A stretch of 64,000 bases of DNA from Streptomyces sclerotialus (lineage in GTDB: Bacteria; Actinomycetota; Actinomycetes; Streptomycetales; Streptomycetaceae). Under the pieces are notes generated by a model that was not told the origin of the DNA, made no database searches, and saw nothing but the letters and a program-made list of their open reading frames with translations. The stretch covers positions 13,830 to 77,829 of the forward strand of contig JODX01000026.1 of assembly GCA_000719105.1 (NCBI GenBank). The letters run 5' to 3'. Of the stretch, positions 17,484 to 25,789 are shown one piece after another. Numbering within the stretch: position 1 is the first letter of the stretch; each line of letters opens with the position of its first letter. A program made the position numbers and the translations under genes.

Positions 17484-17810
17484 ATGTCCGATGACTTCTA
17501 CGTAGACACACATGAACTGACGATGCTGGCGCGAGCTTTTGATACGCGGGCGTACGACCTGTCCAGTGCGGTCAAGAGTTTCCAGGGCAGGACGGGTGCG
17601 GAGCAGATTTATGACGGCTTCGGGCTCCTGACCGAGTCCGAGGAGGTCACGTCGGCCTACATCGAACTGGCCGCTGACATGGCCGACTCACTGGAGAAAG
17701 TGGCCCGGCACTTCGACGAGGTCGGCCAGGCACTCAAGGGCAACGCGAAGAACTCGGAGGCGTCGGACGACGCTCTCGCCGACCTGTTCAAGGGCGGCCG
17801 GAAGCAGTGA
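17484..17810 (+). CDS. WXG100-like small protein lacking the Trp, module D
   Basis: A 108-residue two-helix protein (MSDDFYVDTHELTMLARAFD start). Length, position as first gene and the central turn (YDGFGLLTESEEV) fit the WXG100 superfamily, but the Trp of W-x-G is absent, as in LXG/WXG partner proteins whose dimer mate carries the motif. The C-terminus is lysine/arginine-rich. It overlaps the next gene by four bases (GTGA), so they are coupled. The ribosome site before ATG 17484 is weak. Confidence 0.7.
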   Translation: MSDDFYVDTHELTMLARAFDTRAYDLSSAVKSFQGRTGAEQIYDGFGLLTESEEVTSAYIELAADMADSLEKVARHFDEVGQALKGNAKNSEASDDALADLFKGGRKQ

Positions 17811-18937
17811 GTGACGAGAGCGCCGCGGAGAAGGTCTACGAGGCCGGCATCGAGGTGGTGAACCCGGGCGGCCGCCCGGAGGTGCTGCGCGCGGCGGCCA
17901 AGGGCTGGCGCACCATGGGCGAGGAGCTGGAGGAGGCGTACACCGCGCTCGACAGGAAGGCGCGGGCGACCCTCGACGAGCACTGGCGGGGTGAATCCGC
18001 CGAGGCCTTCCGTGCGCACTGGCAGAAGATCGGCGACGCGGTCGACGAGACCGTGCCGCTCTTCGGGCAGGCGGCGAAGGGGCTGGAGGAGGCGGCCGAC
18101 AACATCGAGGAGATCAACGACGAGATCCACAAGATCTACGTCGAGATCGGGATCTCGATCGGGGTGTCCGTCGCGCTTTCCTTCGTCACGGTGGGGTTCT
18201 CGGCGGCGGCCGGGGCTGCCAACGCGGTGCGGCTGGGAGCGCAGGCCGTCAGTGCGGCATCGAGGCTGGGGCGGCTGCTCAGCACGGTCGCGCGGTTCTT
18301 CGGCGGCCTTCGCAGAGTTGTCAGGGACGGTAAGAAGCTGAAGTTGTTTGTAGAACTGGGAGTCCAGTGGGCCGCCGGGACAGGCACTGGAGTCGCGACG
18401 AACCTGGCCATGGGCGAGAAGGCCGACCTGGGCGACAACCTCGTCAACGGCGCGGTCGGTGTCCTCGGCGGTAAGTGTGTGGCGGGCCCGCTGGCCGAAA
18501 GGCTCGGCGGAGGGCTGCTGGCGAACGCGGCAGGTGGTGCGACAGCGGGCGTCACCTCGTCAGTTGTCGGTGACACCATCAACACCCTTCGCGCGAGGAA
18601 GCAGTTCGATGCCTCGCAGATGGCCCTCGGGGCCGTGGCGGGAGGTCTCACCGGTGGTTCCGCCGGAGCGGCCGTCCACCGGGCCACGGACGGACAGACA
18701 CTATCTGCGGCCCGCACGCTCACAGGTGACGTGGCCACCAACGCTCCCATCAGCGCGGCACTCGGTGCGGGTGGCAACCTCTCCAAGAACTTCGAGGCGG
18801 AGGTCAACGGGGACCCCAATGCTGAGGAGGACGCTGACAAGCCCGGTGCGGCCGCTGACGCACGGAAGGACGCGAGTGAGCAAGCCAAGTCTCTGCGGGA
18901 ACGGCCTGACCCTCTGCGGTATGGAGCTTTCGGGTGA
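17807..18937 (+). CDS. WXG-headed hydrophobic protein with -GAFG tail, module D
   Basis: A 376-residue protein. The head (residues ~1-105) is a helical hairpin with DEHWRGESAEAFRAHW as the WXG turn. Residues ~108-140 are hydrophobic (VEIGISIGVSVALSFVTVGF), then a glycine/alanine-rich region continues to about 310 (GLLANAAGGATAGVTSSVVG), and a charged tail ends RYGAFG. The plan matches the N-terminal delivery part of polymorphic toxins, but no toxic C-terminal domain is present. Coupled by four-base overlaps to both neighbours. Unlike modules C, F and G, the FG tail sits on this WXG-headed protein. Confidence 0.75.
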   Translation: MSDESAAEKVYEAGIEVVNPGGRPEVLRAAAKGWRTMGEELEEAYTALDRKARATLDEHWRGESAEAFRAHWQKIGDAVDETVPLFGQAAKGLEEAADNIEEINDEIHKIYVEIGISIGVSVALSFVTVGFSAAAGAANAVRLGAQAVSAASRLGRLLSTVARFFGGLRRVVRDGKKLKLFVELGVQWAAGTGTGVATNLAMGEKADLGDNLVNGAVGVLGGKCVAGPLAERLGGGLLANAAGGATAGVTSSVVGDTINTLRARKQFDASQMALGAVAGGLTGGSAGAAVHRATDGQTLSAARTLTGDVATNAPISAALGAGGNLSKNFEAEVNGDPNAEEDADKPGAAADARKDASEQAKSLRERPDPLRYGAFG

Positions 18938-20439
18938 GCAGCGAGTGGGTGGTTGGCAAGAACAGGAACGGTGCCGGTGACGTGATGAGTGTCCGTGACT
19001 TCGTGCGCTGTGGGCGGTTCGTCACCGTGGCCGGTCCCCTCGCCCTCGTGGCGCTGGCCGCCGCGTGGCTCTTTCTGGGACCCACACCGGTGGGTGTCGC
19101 CGTTCTGTGGTGCTCACTGACATTGCTCGCCGTGTGCTTGGTGGTGTTGGGCGTGGCGGTCGCGGTCGGGGGCAGTCGATCCCGTCGCGAAACGTACCGG
19201 TTCGCCGTGAGAGTCGCCTCGGGATCCTTGGGACGAGGAGAGGGGACCGTGCCGCTGAGGTTGGGGGGAACGAGCTGGCTGTCCGTCCGTTCCGGGGGAC
19301 TTCACGTCGCCATCCCGACCTTGCTGGCCCTCTGGGGGATGCTTGCCGCGGCCGACGCGCGGGGTACGGGCACGAGTGCCGTGTTGGCCGAGGCGGGCGC
19401 GGTGATCGAGCAACGCCCCATCTCGAGGATCGAGCACAAGGTGGTGCAGAAAGGCCGTAACACTTCGTACGTCACGGCCGACTACACCGTCCTGCTGCCC
19501 TCGCCGACCGGTGGGCATGGTGTGCCGACGACTTACCGGGCATCGATCACCGGGGCTGCGGACGTCGGTGATGAGATGTACGTGGCGTATGTTCCGAAGC
19601 GGCCCGAGCTGGGTGCCATCGGCCACGTCCGGCGGGCCGAGGTGGAGCGCCAACTCACGGGGAAGGCTCTGGAGGTCAGCAATGCGTGGGCGTTCACCGG
19701 GTTCTGGCCCCTGGTGACCCTCGCCATGCTCGTCGCCTGGTGGAGGATGGAAAGCACGCGGCGCGCCGCGCGAACCGTCGGCCCCGACTGGCAGGCGGTA
19801 CGAGTCGCCGTCACCGGAGTCGGGACACATATCGACGCGCCACCGCCCGGTAGTCCGGAGGCGGCCAATGAGAAAAAGCGCCGGGAGAACACCCGCAGCC
19901 TGCGAGGGCTCATGCTGGACGGCCGCGGGCAGCGGATCCTCTTCCACTCCCAAATGGCAGCGGCACCCGCAGGGCACGCACTGTCAGGGGCGAAGGGCTG
20001 GCTCCTCTGGCACCCTGGGCAACGCCGCGGTCACGACGTACTCGCCGAGCTAGTGGGCGACGACGGCTGGCGACTGCCGGGCGCGGTCCCGATCCAGGTG
20101 GCTGAGCAGATCGTGGACGCGCGGCTCACCGTTCCCGCGCACCCTGATCCGGAGCGGAAGGTCCGGACGCTGGACCTGGGAGCGGGCTGGTTGGTGACGG
20201 CGTCCGCGCCAGTGGTAGCGGGGTGGCTCGTGGCCTTCGGCTGCCTGACCGCTCTGCTTCTCGTGCCGGACGACGCCGCCTGGCGGCTGTGGACGGTCGC
20301 GGCCGGTCTGCTGGCCCCCTTCGTCGGTCACTTCCCAGGGGCGATGGCGAGCATGGACGCCGACGAAGGCAACAGCGACGTCAACGACGACGGAAAGAAC
20401 GACGGCGACCGGACGGGGCGGCGGGACAGCACCTCCTAG
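18934..20439 (+). CDS. Multi-span membrane protein, module D
   Basis: A 501-residue protein; GTG overlaps the preceding stop (GTGA). About six membrane helices: two near residues 30-75, one near 115-135, one near 250-270 and two near 415-465, with a beta-rich loop between the third and fourth (residues ~140-245, KGRNTSYVTADYTVLLPSP) and a cytoplasmic-type domain at about 275-410. The C-terminus is Asp/Asn-rich. It is not obviously related to the 200-residue membrane proteins of the other modules but takes the same last position. Function unknown. Confidence 0.75.
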   Translation: MSSEWVVGKNRNGAGDVMSVRDFVRCGRFVTVAGPLALVALAAAWLFLGPTPVGVAVLWCSLTLLAVCLVVLGVAVAVGGSRSRRETYRFAVRVASGSLGRGEGTVPLRLGGTSWLSVRSGGLHVAIPTLLALWGMLAAADARGTGTSAVLAEAGAVIEQRPISRIEHKVVQKGRNTSYVTADYTVLLPSPTGGHGVPTTYRASITGAADVGDEMYVAYVPKRPELGAIGHVRRAEVERQLTGKALEVSNAWAFTGFWPLVTLAMLVAWWRMESTRRAARTVGPDWQAVRVAVTGVGTHIDAPPPGSPEAANEKKRRENTRSLRGLMLDGRGQRILFHSQMAAAPAGHALSGAKGWLLWHPGQRRGHDVLAELVGDDGWRLPGAVPIQVAEQIVDARLTVPAHPDPERKVRTLDLGAGWLVTASAPVVAGWLVAFGCLTALLLVPDDAAWRLWTVAAGLLAPFVGHFPGAMASMDADEGNSDVNDDGKNDGDRTGRRDSTS

Positions 20440-20450
20440 CTATGCGCCTG

Positions 20451-20502
20451 TGAGCGGGCCGTTCACCTGACCGCCGGACAGGGCAGGCGAACGGCCCGCT
20501 CA
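20451..20502. terminator. Bidirectional hairpin terminator
   Basis: A perfect 14-bp inverted repeat, TGAGCGGGCCGTTC (20451-20464) and its complement (20489-20502), with a 24-base loop. It lies between the convergent module D and SMI1-like genes. No T-run follows, as is common in streptomycetes. Confidence 0.75.
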
Positions 20503-20550
20503 CTCATATCCGTAACGCAGCCGGATACCGCTTGCTCCGGCGGCACGCGA

Positions 20551-20985
20551 CTATTGATCATGCCCTTCCTCGCTGCCACTTCTCAAGGAGCTTCTGAGGA
20601 AGCTCTCCAGGGAGGGTGAAACCCAGGTGCGGCTATCCGTCTCGTGATCCCAGACGAAGATGTCTTCTCGCTCCGGGGAGCGCACAAAAGCGAACTGGTT
20701 CCCTGCCCCGTTGTCGCCGAAGAACAGCAGTGCGTCGAAGGGCATGTAGAGGTTGAGGAACTGTTCGTTGTCGCGGAAGGCGACATTCTCGGCGAAGATT
20801 TTCTCGGTTCTCCACACCAGCTCCGTCCCGTACTGGGCGTCGATCTCGTCAGTCTCCATCAGTAGGGATCGAAGGGATTGAGGGAATTTTTGACCGGTTC
20901 GACTCTCTATGGCCGTCAACGCGCCAGCGGTTGCGGGATCACGCAACTCGACATGCGGAAACCGCAGCACCAGATTACGCCACAT
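20551..20985 (-). CDS. SMI1/KNR4 (SUKH) family protein
   Basis: A 144-residue protein; ATG 20985 with GAGGGGA seven bases upstream. The SUKH signature is seen: an early helix with IESRTGQKFPQSLRSLLMET, the strand-turn FDALLFFGDNGAGNQFAFV at residues ~84-102 and DIFVWDHETDSRTWVSPSLE before the final helix. Proteins of this family commonly act as immunity proteins against polymorphic toxins. No toxin gene is directly adjacent; it heads the downstream end of a minus-strand immunity-like cluster. Confidence 0.8.
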   Translation of the reverse strand: MWRNLVLRFPHVELRDPATAGALTAIESRTGQKFPQSLRSLLMETDEIDAQYGTELVWRTEKIFAENVAFRDNEQFLNLYMPFDALLFFGDNGAGNQFAFVRSPEREDIFVWDHETDSRTWVSPSLESFLRSSLRSGSEEGHDQ

Positions 20986-20997
20986 CAATTTGTCCCC

Positions 20998-21024
20998 TCG
21001 GCTTCATCGGCTTCATCGGCTTCC
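20998..21024. repeat. TCGGCTTCA 9-base repeat
   Basis: Three consecutive copies (the last with one change) just upstream of the SMI1-like gene's ribosome site on the minus strand. Confidence 0.8.
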
Positions 21025-21125
21025 TCAACCTCGCGTTCGCCTGATCCGTCAACGCGGGAAGGATTGGATCCGGTTCTCTCGACGGAACGTGTGCAGGCGG
21101 GCAGAGCGGCAGCGCCGGCAGCGCA

Positions 21126-21575
21126 TCACCGGGTATGGCGTACGAAGATGCCCGACGTCCGATCGGAGAACGGCGTGCTGTCGCCCCAGGAGAAAACATA
21201 GCCGGAGCCAGCGGCATCGTACTCGACGGCGATACGCGCAGCCGTCAAGTCGAACGCCTCTCGGACCCATCCCTCCATGGCGAAAGCTGCTACCTCGGCT
21301 ACGTAGTCACTCAGGGGGAAGGAGAACCTGTGCACTTTCACGGTGAGCCCCTGCGGGTGCAGCGTGTGCAGAATCTTCGCATGCAGGGACAGGCCGTACG
21401 TCATCCACGCGGCGTCAAGCCAGTGCAGCGGAGTATCCGGCAGTTCCAGCCACACTTTGCTGTCGATCTGCACGGCGCGCTGCGGGGCGCTCCCGGACGT
21501 GTCGGCCTCTGCGCTGATGTCGGCGGCGAGCCCGCCGATCGGGCTCCGTTTTCTGTAGCGATACGTGGTGACCAT
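21126..21575 (-). CDS. Hypothetical protein, 149 residues
   Basis: ATG 21575 with AAGGG six bases upstream. A soluble, mixed alpha/beta protein (KVWLELPDTPLHWLDAAWM; FSWGDSTPFSDRTSGIFVRH at the end). No family recognised. It lies 140 bases upstream of the SMI1-like gene and 84 bases downstream of the zinc-ribbon gene, all on the minus strand, so it may belong to the same immunity-type operon. Confidence 0.65.
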   Translation of the reverse strand: MVTTYRYRKRSPIGGLAADISAEADTSGSAPQRAVQIDSKVWLELPDTPLHWLDAAWMTYGLSLHAKILHTLHPQGLTVKVHRFSFPLSDYVAEVAAFAMEGWVREAFDLTAARIAVEYDAAGSGYVFSWGDSTPFSDRTSGIFVRHTR

Positions 21576-21659
21576 GGCATGCCCTTAGACTCGCGGTTGG
21601 CGGGTGTGCTGCTGCCGTCGGTGAGTGGGCGCGACTACAGGCGTGTGTGGTTGGTGTCC

Positions 21660-21899
21660 TCAAGAGACCTGTTGGATGACCTTCCATACGGATACGGCGT
21701 CATATTGGGCCATGTACTCGCTCAAGTAGAGGTTTGTCGGGTCATTGACGTCCTCTTGGTTCAACCAGAGTGATTCGCATTCGGGGCACATGAAGAACAG
21801 TGCACCAGTGTCTTTCCTGCGGTACGTGTGAACCCAGTCCTGGTCGCACTGCGGACATGGCTGCTGCCCGCCTCGCGGCGCGCTCCTCGCTTCCGTCAT
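21660..21899 (-). CDS. Small zinc-ribbon protein
   Basis: A 79-residue protein whose ATG overlaps the stop of the ATPase/propeller gene (ATGA). It has two CxxC knuckles, CPQC (about residues 15-18) and CPEC (about 38-41), separated by some 20 residues, the spacing of a zinc ribbon. The rest (LWLNQEDVNDPTNLYLSEYM) is acidic. Coupled translation suggests that it works with the 616-residue ATPase, perhaps as an adaptor. The reading frame is open far upstream, but that part is the shadow of the ATPase gene. Confidence 0.7.
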   Translation of the reverse strand: MTEARSAPRGGQQPCPQCDQDWVHTYRRKDTGALFFMCPECESLWLNQEDVNDPTNLYLSEYMAQYDAVSVWKVIQQVS

Positions 21900-23746
21900 C
21901 GGTCCCAGAGCGCATCCAGCCGGAGCCGTACCGCGTACAACCCCTCGGCACCTCCGACGGCGAGCAGGCCCTCGGGGCTGAGGGTCAGAGCGTCGCAGGC
22001 GTGCAGCAGGGGCAGGACCTGCATCCTGCCGGAGAGCACATGCCACAGGTGCAGCTCGGCATCGCTCCACGCGACGGCGAGCACCGGACCGGCGGGGGTG
22101 TCGGCGGCGGCGAGTGCGGTGACCAGGTACCGGCGCTGCTGCACGGGGACCGGCATCGGGTCCGCCGAGGTCTCCCACAGGCGCACCGACCCGTCCAGCG
22201 CGGCGCTGAAGGTGAGGGTCAGTCCGTCCGCGGTCAGCTGGAGGCAGGTGGTGTGCGTGACCGGCTGCTCGTGCACGCGGCAGGAGCGCGGAACGTCCTG
22301 GTAGGTGCTCAAGGACCAGACGTGGAGGGTGCCCTCTTGGTCGCCGACGACGGCGTACGGGCTGCGCGGAGCGGTGCCGAGCGCGGTGATCCGGGACTGT
22401 CCGTCGGCGAGGGCGTCCGAACCGTGGTGCTCGGCGATGTGCTCGAGCAGGGGCGCGGCCGTTCCGTCGCCGTCCTCGGGCGCGAGGGGCAGCAGTGTGC
22501 CGGCCTGGTCCAGCAGCAGCATGGAGCGGGCGTCGTACGGGGCGAGGGAGACGGGCCGTACGGATGGTGGGGAGCCGATCGTTCCGGCCGGGGTGCCGGT
22601 GTCCAGGTCGTATGTCCGGAGCCGCCCCGTGGTGTCCGCCACCAGTAGGTGGCGTTCGTCGCCCGGGACCGGTGCCGACGCGGCGACCGGGAGGTCGGGG
22701 CGGGCCCACACCGCCGACCAGTGGTGGCGTTGGGCGAGGGGGCGCAGGTACTCGGTCAGGGTCGTGTCCGTGCCGATGGCGGCGGCGTGGAGCAGGGCGG
22801 CACGCTCGGTCCAGTCGGTGCGGAGTGCCGTCAGTTCGGGTGCGGCGCGCTGCCACACCCGGCGGAGCTGCCCGGGCACGGGGATGCGCTCGTCGGCCAG
22901 TACGGCGGTGAGGCCGGTGGCCGGGCCGTGCACCAGGAACCCTGGGTCCGCCAGCAGGCTGCGTACGGCGGCTCCCGTGGCTGGGACCGTGGCTCCGGCG
23001 TCGGCTCGCAGTGCGGCGTCGAGGACATGGCTGCGGACCGTGTCGGGAGCCTGGGACCAGTCGGGGCGCCCGGCGGGTGTGTGCGGTATCGCCGCGATGA
23101 GGTCCGTGAAGGAGGCCTTGCCCTGTTCCTCGACCTTCAGGTGCGCCGTGGTGGTGCTGCCGCCCAGGTCGATGGTCTCGGCTCCGTCCGCGGACAGCAG
23201 TTCCGATGCGCCGACCTCCACGGCGGCGCGCAGGTGGGGGAGTGCCAGCAAGGGTTCCAGCAGTTCGGCGACCAGGGCCGCCGGGGTCGCCGCGGGCAGG
23301 TCCGCGGGGCCGGCTCCGGCACGGTGCAGATCGGGTACGAGCAGCAGTAACGGCCGCTCGTCCAGGCCGATCCGGTCCAGCAGACGTTGCGGGGACAGGG
23401 GACCGTAGCCGAGCTGCCGCCCCAGTTCCCACGCGAAGGTCTGGGACGTCAGCCCCTCGGAGGGGATGGTGGCGTGGACGGTCGTACGCGGACAGCCGGC
23501 CGACCCGGCCAGGAACCAGGCGAGCAGATGACTCTTGCCGCTGCCTTCGGCGCCGCGCACCAGGCACAGCCGGGGACGGGCCCCGTTGCCGACGGTTCCG
23601 TTGTCGGCGGTCCCGTTGCCGGCGGTCCCGGCGGCCGCCCAGTCGAGCAGCTGCCGTCCTTGAGCCCGCTTGTCGGTGTCCAGCGGCGGCCAGGAGGCGA
23701 TGTCCGGTACGGCGGCGTCGGCGGTCCCCGTGGTCCCGGTTGTCAT
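21896..23746 (-). CDS. P-loop ATPase with C-terminal WD40-like propeller
   Basis: A 616-residue protein; GAGGGG about ten bases before ATG 23746. Walker A GAEGSGKS is at residues 65-72, in an AAA/STAND-like N-terminal half; RPLLLLVPDLHR may be a Walker B-like strand though the usual DE pair is missing. From about residue 320 repeated segments of WD type appear (DERHLLVADTTGRLRTYDLD, YAVVGDQEGTLHVWSLS, LDGSVRLWETS, AVAWSDAELHLWHVLS), suggesting a propeller for protein binding. The combination resembles NTPase-WD40 proteins of signalling or conflict systems. Residues 40-55 (TAGNGTADNGTVGNG) come from repeat DNA. Confidence 0.7.
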   Translation of the reverse strand: MTTGTTGTADAAVPDIASWPPLDTDKRAQGRQLLDWAAAGTAGNGTADNGTVGNGARPRLCLVRGAEGSGKSHLLAWFLAGSAGCPRTTVHATIPSEGLTSQTFAWELGRQLGYGPLSPQRLLDRIGLDERPLLLLVPDLHRAGAGPADLPAATPAALVAELLEPLLALPHLRAAVEVGASELLSADGAETIDLGGSTTTAHLKVEEQGKASFTDLIAAIPHTPAGRPDWSQAPDTVRSHVLDAALRADAGATVPATGAAVRSLLADPGFLVHGPATGLTAVLADERIPVPGQLRRVWQRAAPELTALRTDWTERAALLHAAAIGTDTTLTEYLRPLAQRHHWSAVWARPDLPVAASAPVPGDERHLLVADTTGRLRTYDLDTGTPAGTIGSPPSVRPVSLAPYDARSMLLLDQAGTLLPLAPEDGDGTAAPLLEHIAEHHGSDALADGQSRITALGTAPRSPYAVVGDQEGTLHVWSLSTYQDVPRSCRVHEQPVTHTTCLQLTADGLTLTFSAALDGSVRLWETSADPMPVPVQQRRYLVTALAAADTPAGPVLAVAWSDAELHLWHVLSGRMQVLPLLHACDALTLSPEGLLAVGGAEGLYAVRLRLDALWDR

Positions 23747-23833
23747 GGTGTGCTGCCCCCTCTTTGAGTGCTGTCGCCTCTGCGTGTGCTGCCGCCCTCG
23801 CGTGGACCGACATTCCGCGGCCCGGCGGATCGT

Positions 23834-23881
23834 GTCTTCACGTCCGTCTTCACGCCCGTCTTCACGTCCGTCCTTACGTCT
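23834..23881. repeat. 12-base repeat GTCTTCACGTCC
   Basis: Four consecutive 12-base units (the second and fourth with changes) in the gap between the ATPase gene and the deaminase-like gene. Confidence 0.8.
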
Positions 23882-23903
23882 GCGCGGACTGCGGCCCCGC
23901 GTC

Positions 23904-24734
23904 CTACTGCGGCGGCTGCTCCGCCGCCTCGCGCAGCTGCCGGATGCCCTCCGCGCGGGACTCGGCCGTCTCTCCGTACGGGAAGTTGTGCGTCAGCTGG
24001 GCCTCGGGGAAGACCTGTCCGAGCCACATCGAGCAGTAGTGCCCCGGCATGAAGCACGCCTCCAGCTCGGTGTGGATCCGCAGGACCTGCCCCGCTTCGA
24101 CGCCCGCCGCCCGCAGCCGGGCCCACAGCCGCTCCTCCGGGTGGATGCCGATGCCTCCGGCCTGGGTGACGATCTGCTTCTCGCCCCGGTCGTTCACGAT
24201 CTCGAAGGCGGTGAACCACTCCGCGCTCGCGGTGTCCCTGATGTCGTCGAGCACCAGCGGCCACCAGTTCTCGCGCCCCTCGAACGCCTGGGCGTCGATC
24301 GTGCGCAGCCGGTGCTCGAGCTCCGCGTACGCGGCGGAGGCCTCCTGCGGCCGGTCGGTGCCCAGGATCACTCCGAGGGCGTGGTCGAGCGCGGTGAGCG
24401 ACTGCGCGAACGCCTCGGGGGTCGCGTTGACGAAGCGCAACGCCTCGTCCCAGTCGAGCAGTACGGCGCGCACCACGCCCTGGTGGTCGGCGCAAATCTC
24501 GAATCCGCGGTCCGAGCCGAGCCGCGCCCAGTCCCGGCAGTCGTCCTGTACGACCGTGCGCCCGACGGCACGCGCGAACTCCTCCAGCCGTACGGAGTCG
24601 GTTTCGGCCGTCGCGAAGTACGGTCCGACCTCCAGGGGGACGGCGATCTGTGCGAGCCGCCGCACGCTCTCCACGGTGTCGGACGGGGCGTTGGTCGCGG
24701 TCCTCCCGAAATGCCGGATACCGTCGTCGCCCAT
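23904..24734 (-). CDS. SUKH-4-like protein fused to a deaminase-type domain
   Basis: A 276-residue protein; GGGGGTG lies before ATG 24734. The N-terminal ~130 residues (RRLAQIAVPLEVGPYFATAE, RLGSDRGFEICADHQGVVRA) look like the SUKH-4 immunity fold. The C-terminal half has the deaminase layout: HPE (His 198, Glu 200) for H-x-E, then C227 and C234 in ELEACFMPGHYCSMW, followed by LTHNFPYGETAESRAEG. The last part aligns with the C-terminus of the toxin at 35957-37678 (VSHSIEYGSTRESRADG). Fusions of this kind are, to my recollection, widespread in streptomycetes. Whether the deaminase part is active is unknown. No signal peptide, so it probably acts in the cytoplasm. Confidence 0.7.
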   Translation of the reverse strand: MGDDGIRHFGRTATNAPSDTVESVRRLAQIAVPLEVGPYFATAETDSVRLEEFARAVGRTVVQDDCRDWARLGSDRGFEICADHQGVVRAVLLDWDEALRFVNATPEAFAQSLTALDHALGVILGTDRPQEASAAYAELEHRLRTIDAQAFEGRENWWPLVLDDIRDTASAEWFTAFEIVNDRGEKQIVTQAGGIGIHPEERLWARLRAAGVEAGQVLRIHTELEACFMPGHYCSMWLGQVFPEAQLTHNFPYGETAESRAEGIRQLREAAEQPPQ

Positions 24735-24811
24735 TGTTGCGCACCCCCGGGGGAAAGGATTGTTGCTTACCGATACCGGAAACTACCACATGCTGCTGGT
24801 GATATCGGTGG

Positions 24812-25135
24812 TCACGCCCTCCCGGGGCCCGGGCCCGGGGGATGCAAAAGGAATCGGGCCGACCCGGGAGAGTTCCGCCTCGATTTCTCGAGAGATGCGA
24901 TACGCCGTCGAGCGCCGTGTGACAGCAGAGGCGTCAAGCCTTCGGCGAGGTCGTCCCTGATGTGGATCAGTGCTCCGTCGGATTTCGGAATACCGATGTC
25001 GGCGAGGAATGTCCGGGACTCGGCGTGAACGAGAACAGTGCTCTGCCGGTCCAGTGGCGTACGTGAGACGTGCTGCGCGGAGAGGAGGTCCTCCAGGAGG
25101 CGGGCGGTCACCGGGGCGGTCACCGGGGCGGTCAC
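24812..25135 (-). pseudogene. Truncated SUKH-4 family gene
   Basis: A 107-codon frame starting at GTG with AGGAA six bases upstream. Residues ~40-70 (SRTFLADIGIPKSDGALIHI) align with ARAILTDVGLPHDRSSFLQL of the 210-residue SUKH-4 protein just upstream and HFLRHVGIP of the 190-residue one at 37830. The conserved second half (W..IG..YD..LD..SG) is missing in every frame; the frame ends in low-complexity GPGPG sequence. Its first codons come from a 12-base repeat. Most likely a decayed tandem duplicate, but it could still be translated. Confidence 0.55.
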
Positions 25136-25137
25136 GA
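25102..25137. repeat. 12-base repeat GGGCGGTCACCG
   Basis: Three consecutive copies (last one with one change) encoding the start of the truncated SUKH-4 frame. Confidence 0.8.
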
Positions 25138-25156
25138 TTTGTTCCTGTCCGCGTTC

Positions 25157-25789
25157 CTATCCGATGGACTCGTACACGTTCGACAGGGCGACGTCCCACG
25201 TCGGCATACGAGGCGCATCACCGGCCTCCCAGTCGAAAGCCTCCGACCAGGCGGGCTCCACCCCTTCGAAGGGGACCGGGTCGGCCTGGATCATCCGCTC
25301 CCGCAGGGAGATCGCCACGCCCTCCGAGTCCGGGATCTCGTCCGACACCGTGAAGTCATAATGAGGGCGTTCGACCTCGAGCAGGTAGGTGAAGTAGACG
25401 AAGGAGTCGAGGCTCTGGTTCAGCCGGTGCGCCCGGTATTCGCCGTCCGGCAGGCAGTACACCGTTCCGGAGCGGGTATCGAGGGTGACGACGTCATAGA
25501 ACATCTCCCCGATGATCAGCCAGCTCTCCCAGCCTCTCGGCATGTCCTTGTAGCGAGAGAAGTAGTCCAGTTCCGCGCACGTGCGAAACTTGTTGGGAGA
25601 ATCATCCCCATCGAAGAGCCGGCCGTCGAGCTGAAGGAAAGAACTCCGGTCGTGCGGTAGGCCCACGTCGGTCAGGATCGCGCGGGCCGACTCGTGAAGC
25701 CGAGCGGGCAGCTTTTCGTCCTCCCAGATCTCGAGCCTCTCCGGGGGGAAGGCCGACTCCATCATCGCGCGGTCGACGAGCGGGGACAC
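25157..25789 (-). CDS. SUKH-4 family immunity-type protein (orphan)
   Basis: A 210-residue protein; GTG 25789 with AGGA six bases upstream. It closely resembles the 190-residue SUKH-4 protein at 37830-38402: ESWLIIGEMFYDVVTLD versus NWLLLGMIPYDDIALD, then GTVYCLP versus GIVHCLP, then SLDSFVYFTYLLEVERPHY versus LPSFAHFLYLLEKERPNY. SUKH-4 proteins neutralise toxins of the polymorphic type, often deaminases or nucleases. No full toxin gene is adjacent here, so it may protect against toxins of related strains. First gene of the minus-strand cluster 25789-20551. Confidence 0.82.
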   Translation of the reverse strand: MSPLVDRAMMESAFPPERLEIWEDEKLPARLHESARAILTDVGLPHDRSSFLQLDGRLFDGDDSPNKFRTCAELDYFSRYKDMPRGWESWLIIGEMFYDVVTLDTRSGTVYCLPDGEYRAHRLNQSLDSFVYFTYLLEVERPHYDFTVSDEIPDSEGVAISLRERMIQADPVPFEGVEPAWSEAFDWEAGDAPRMPTWDVALSNVYESIG

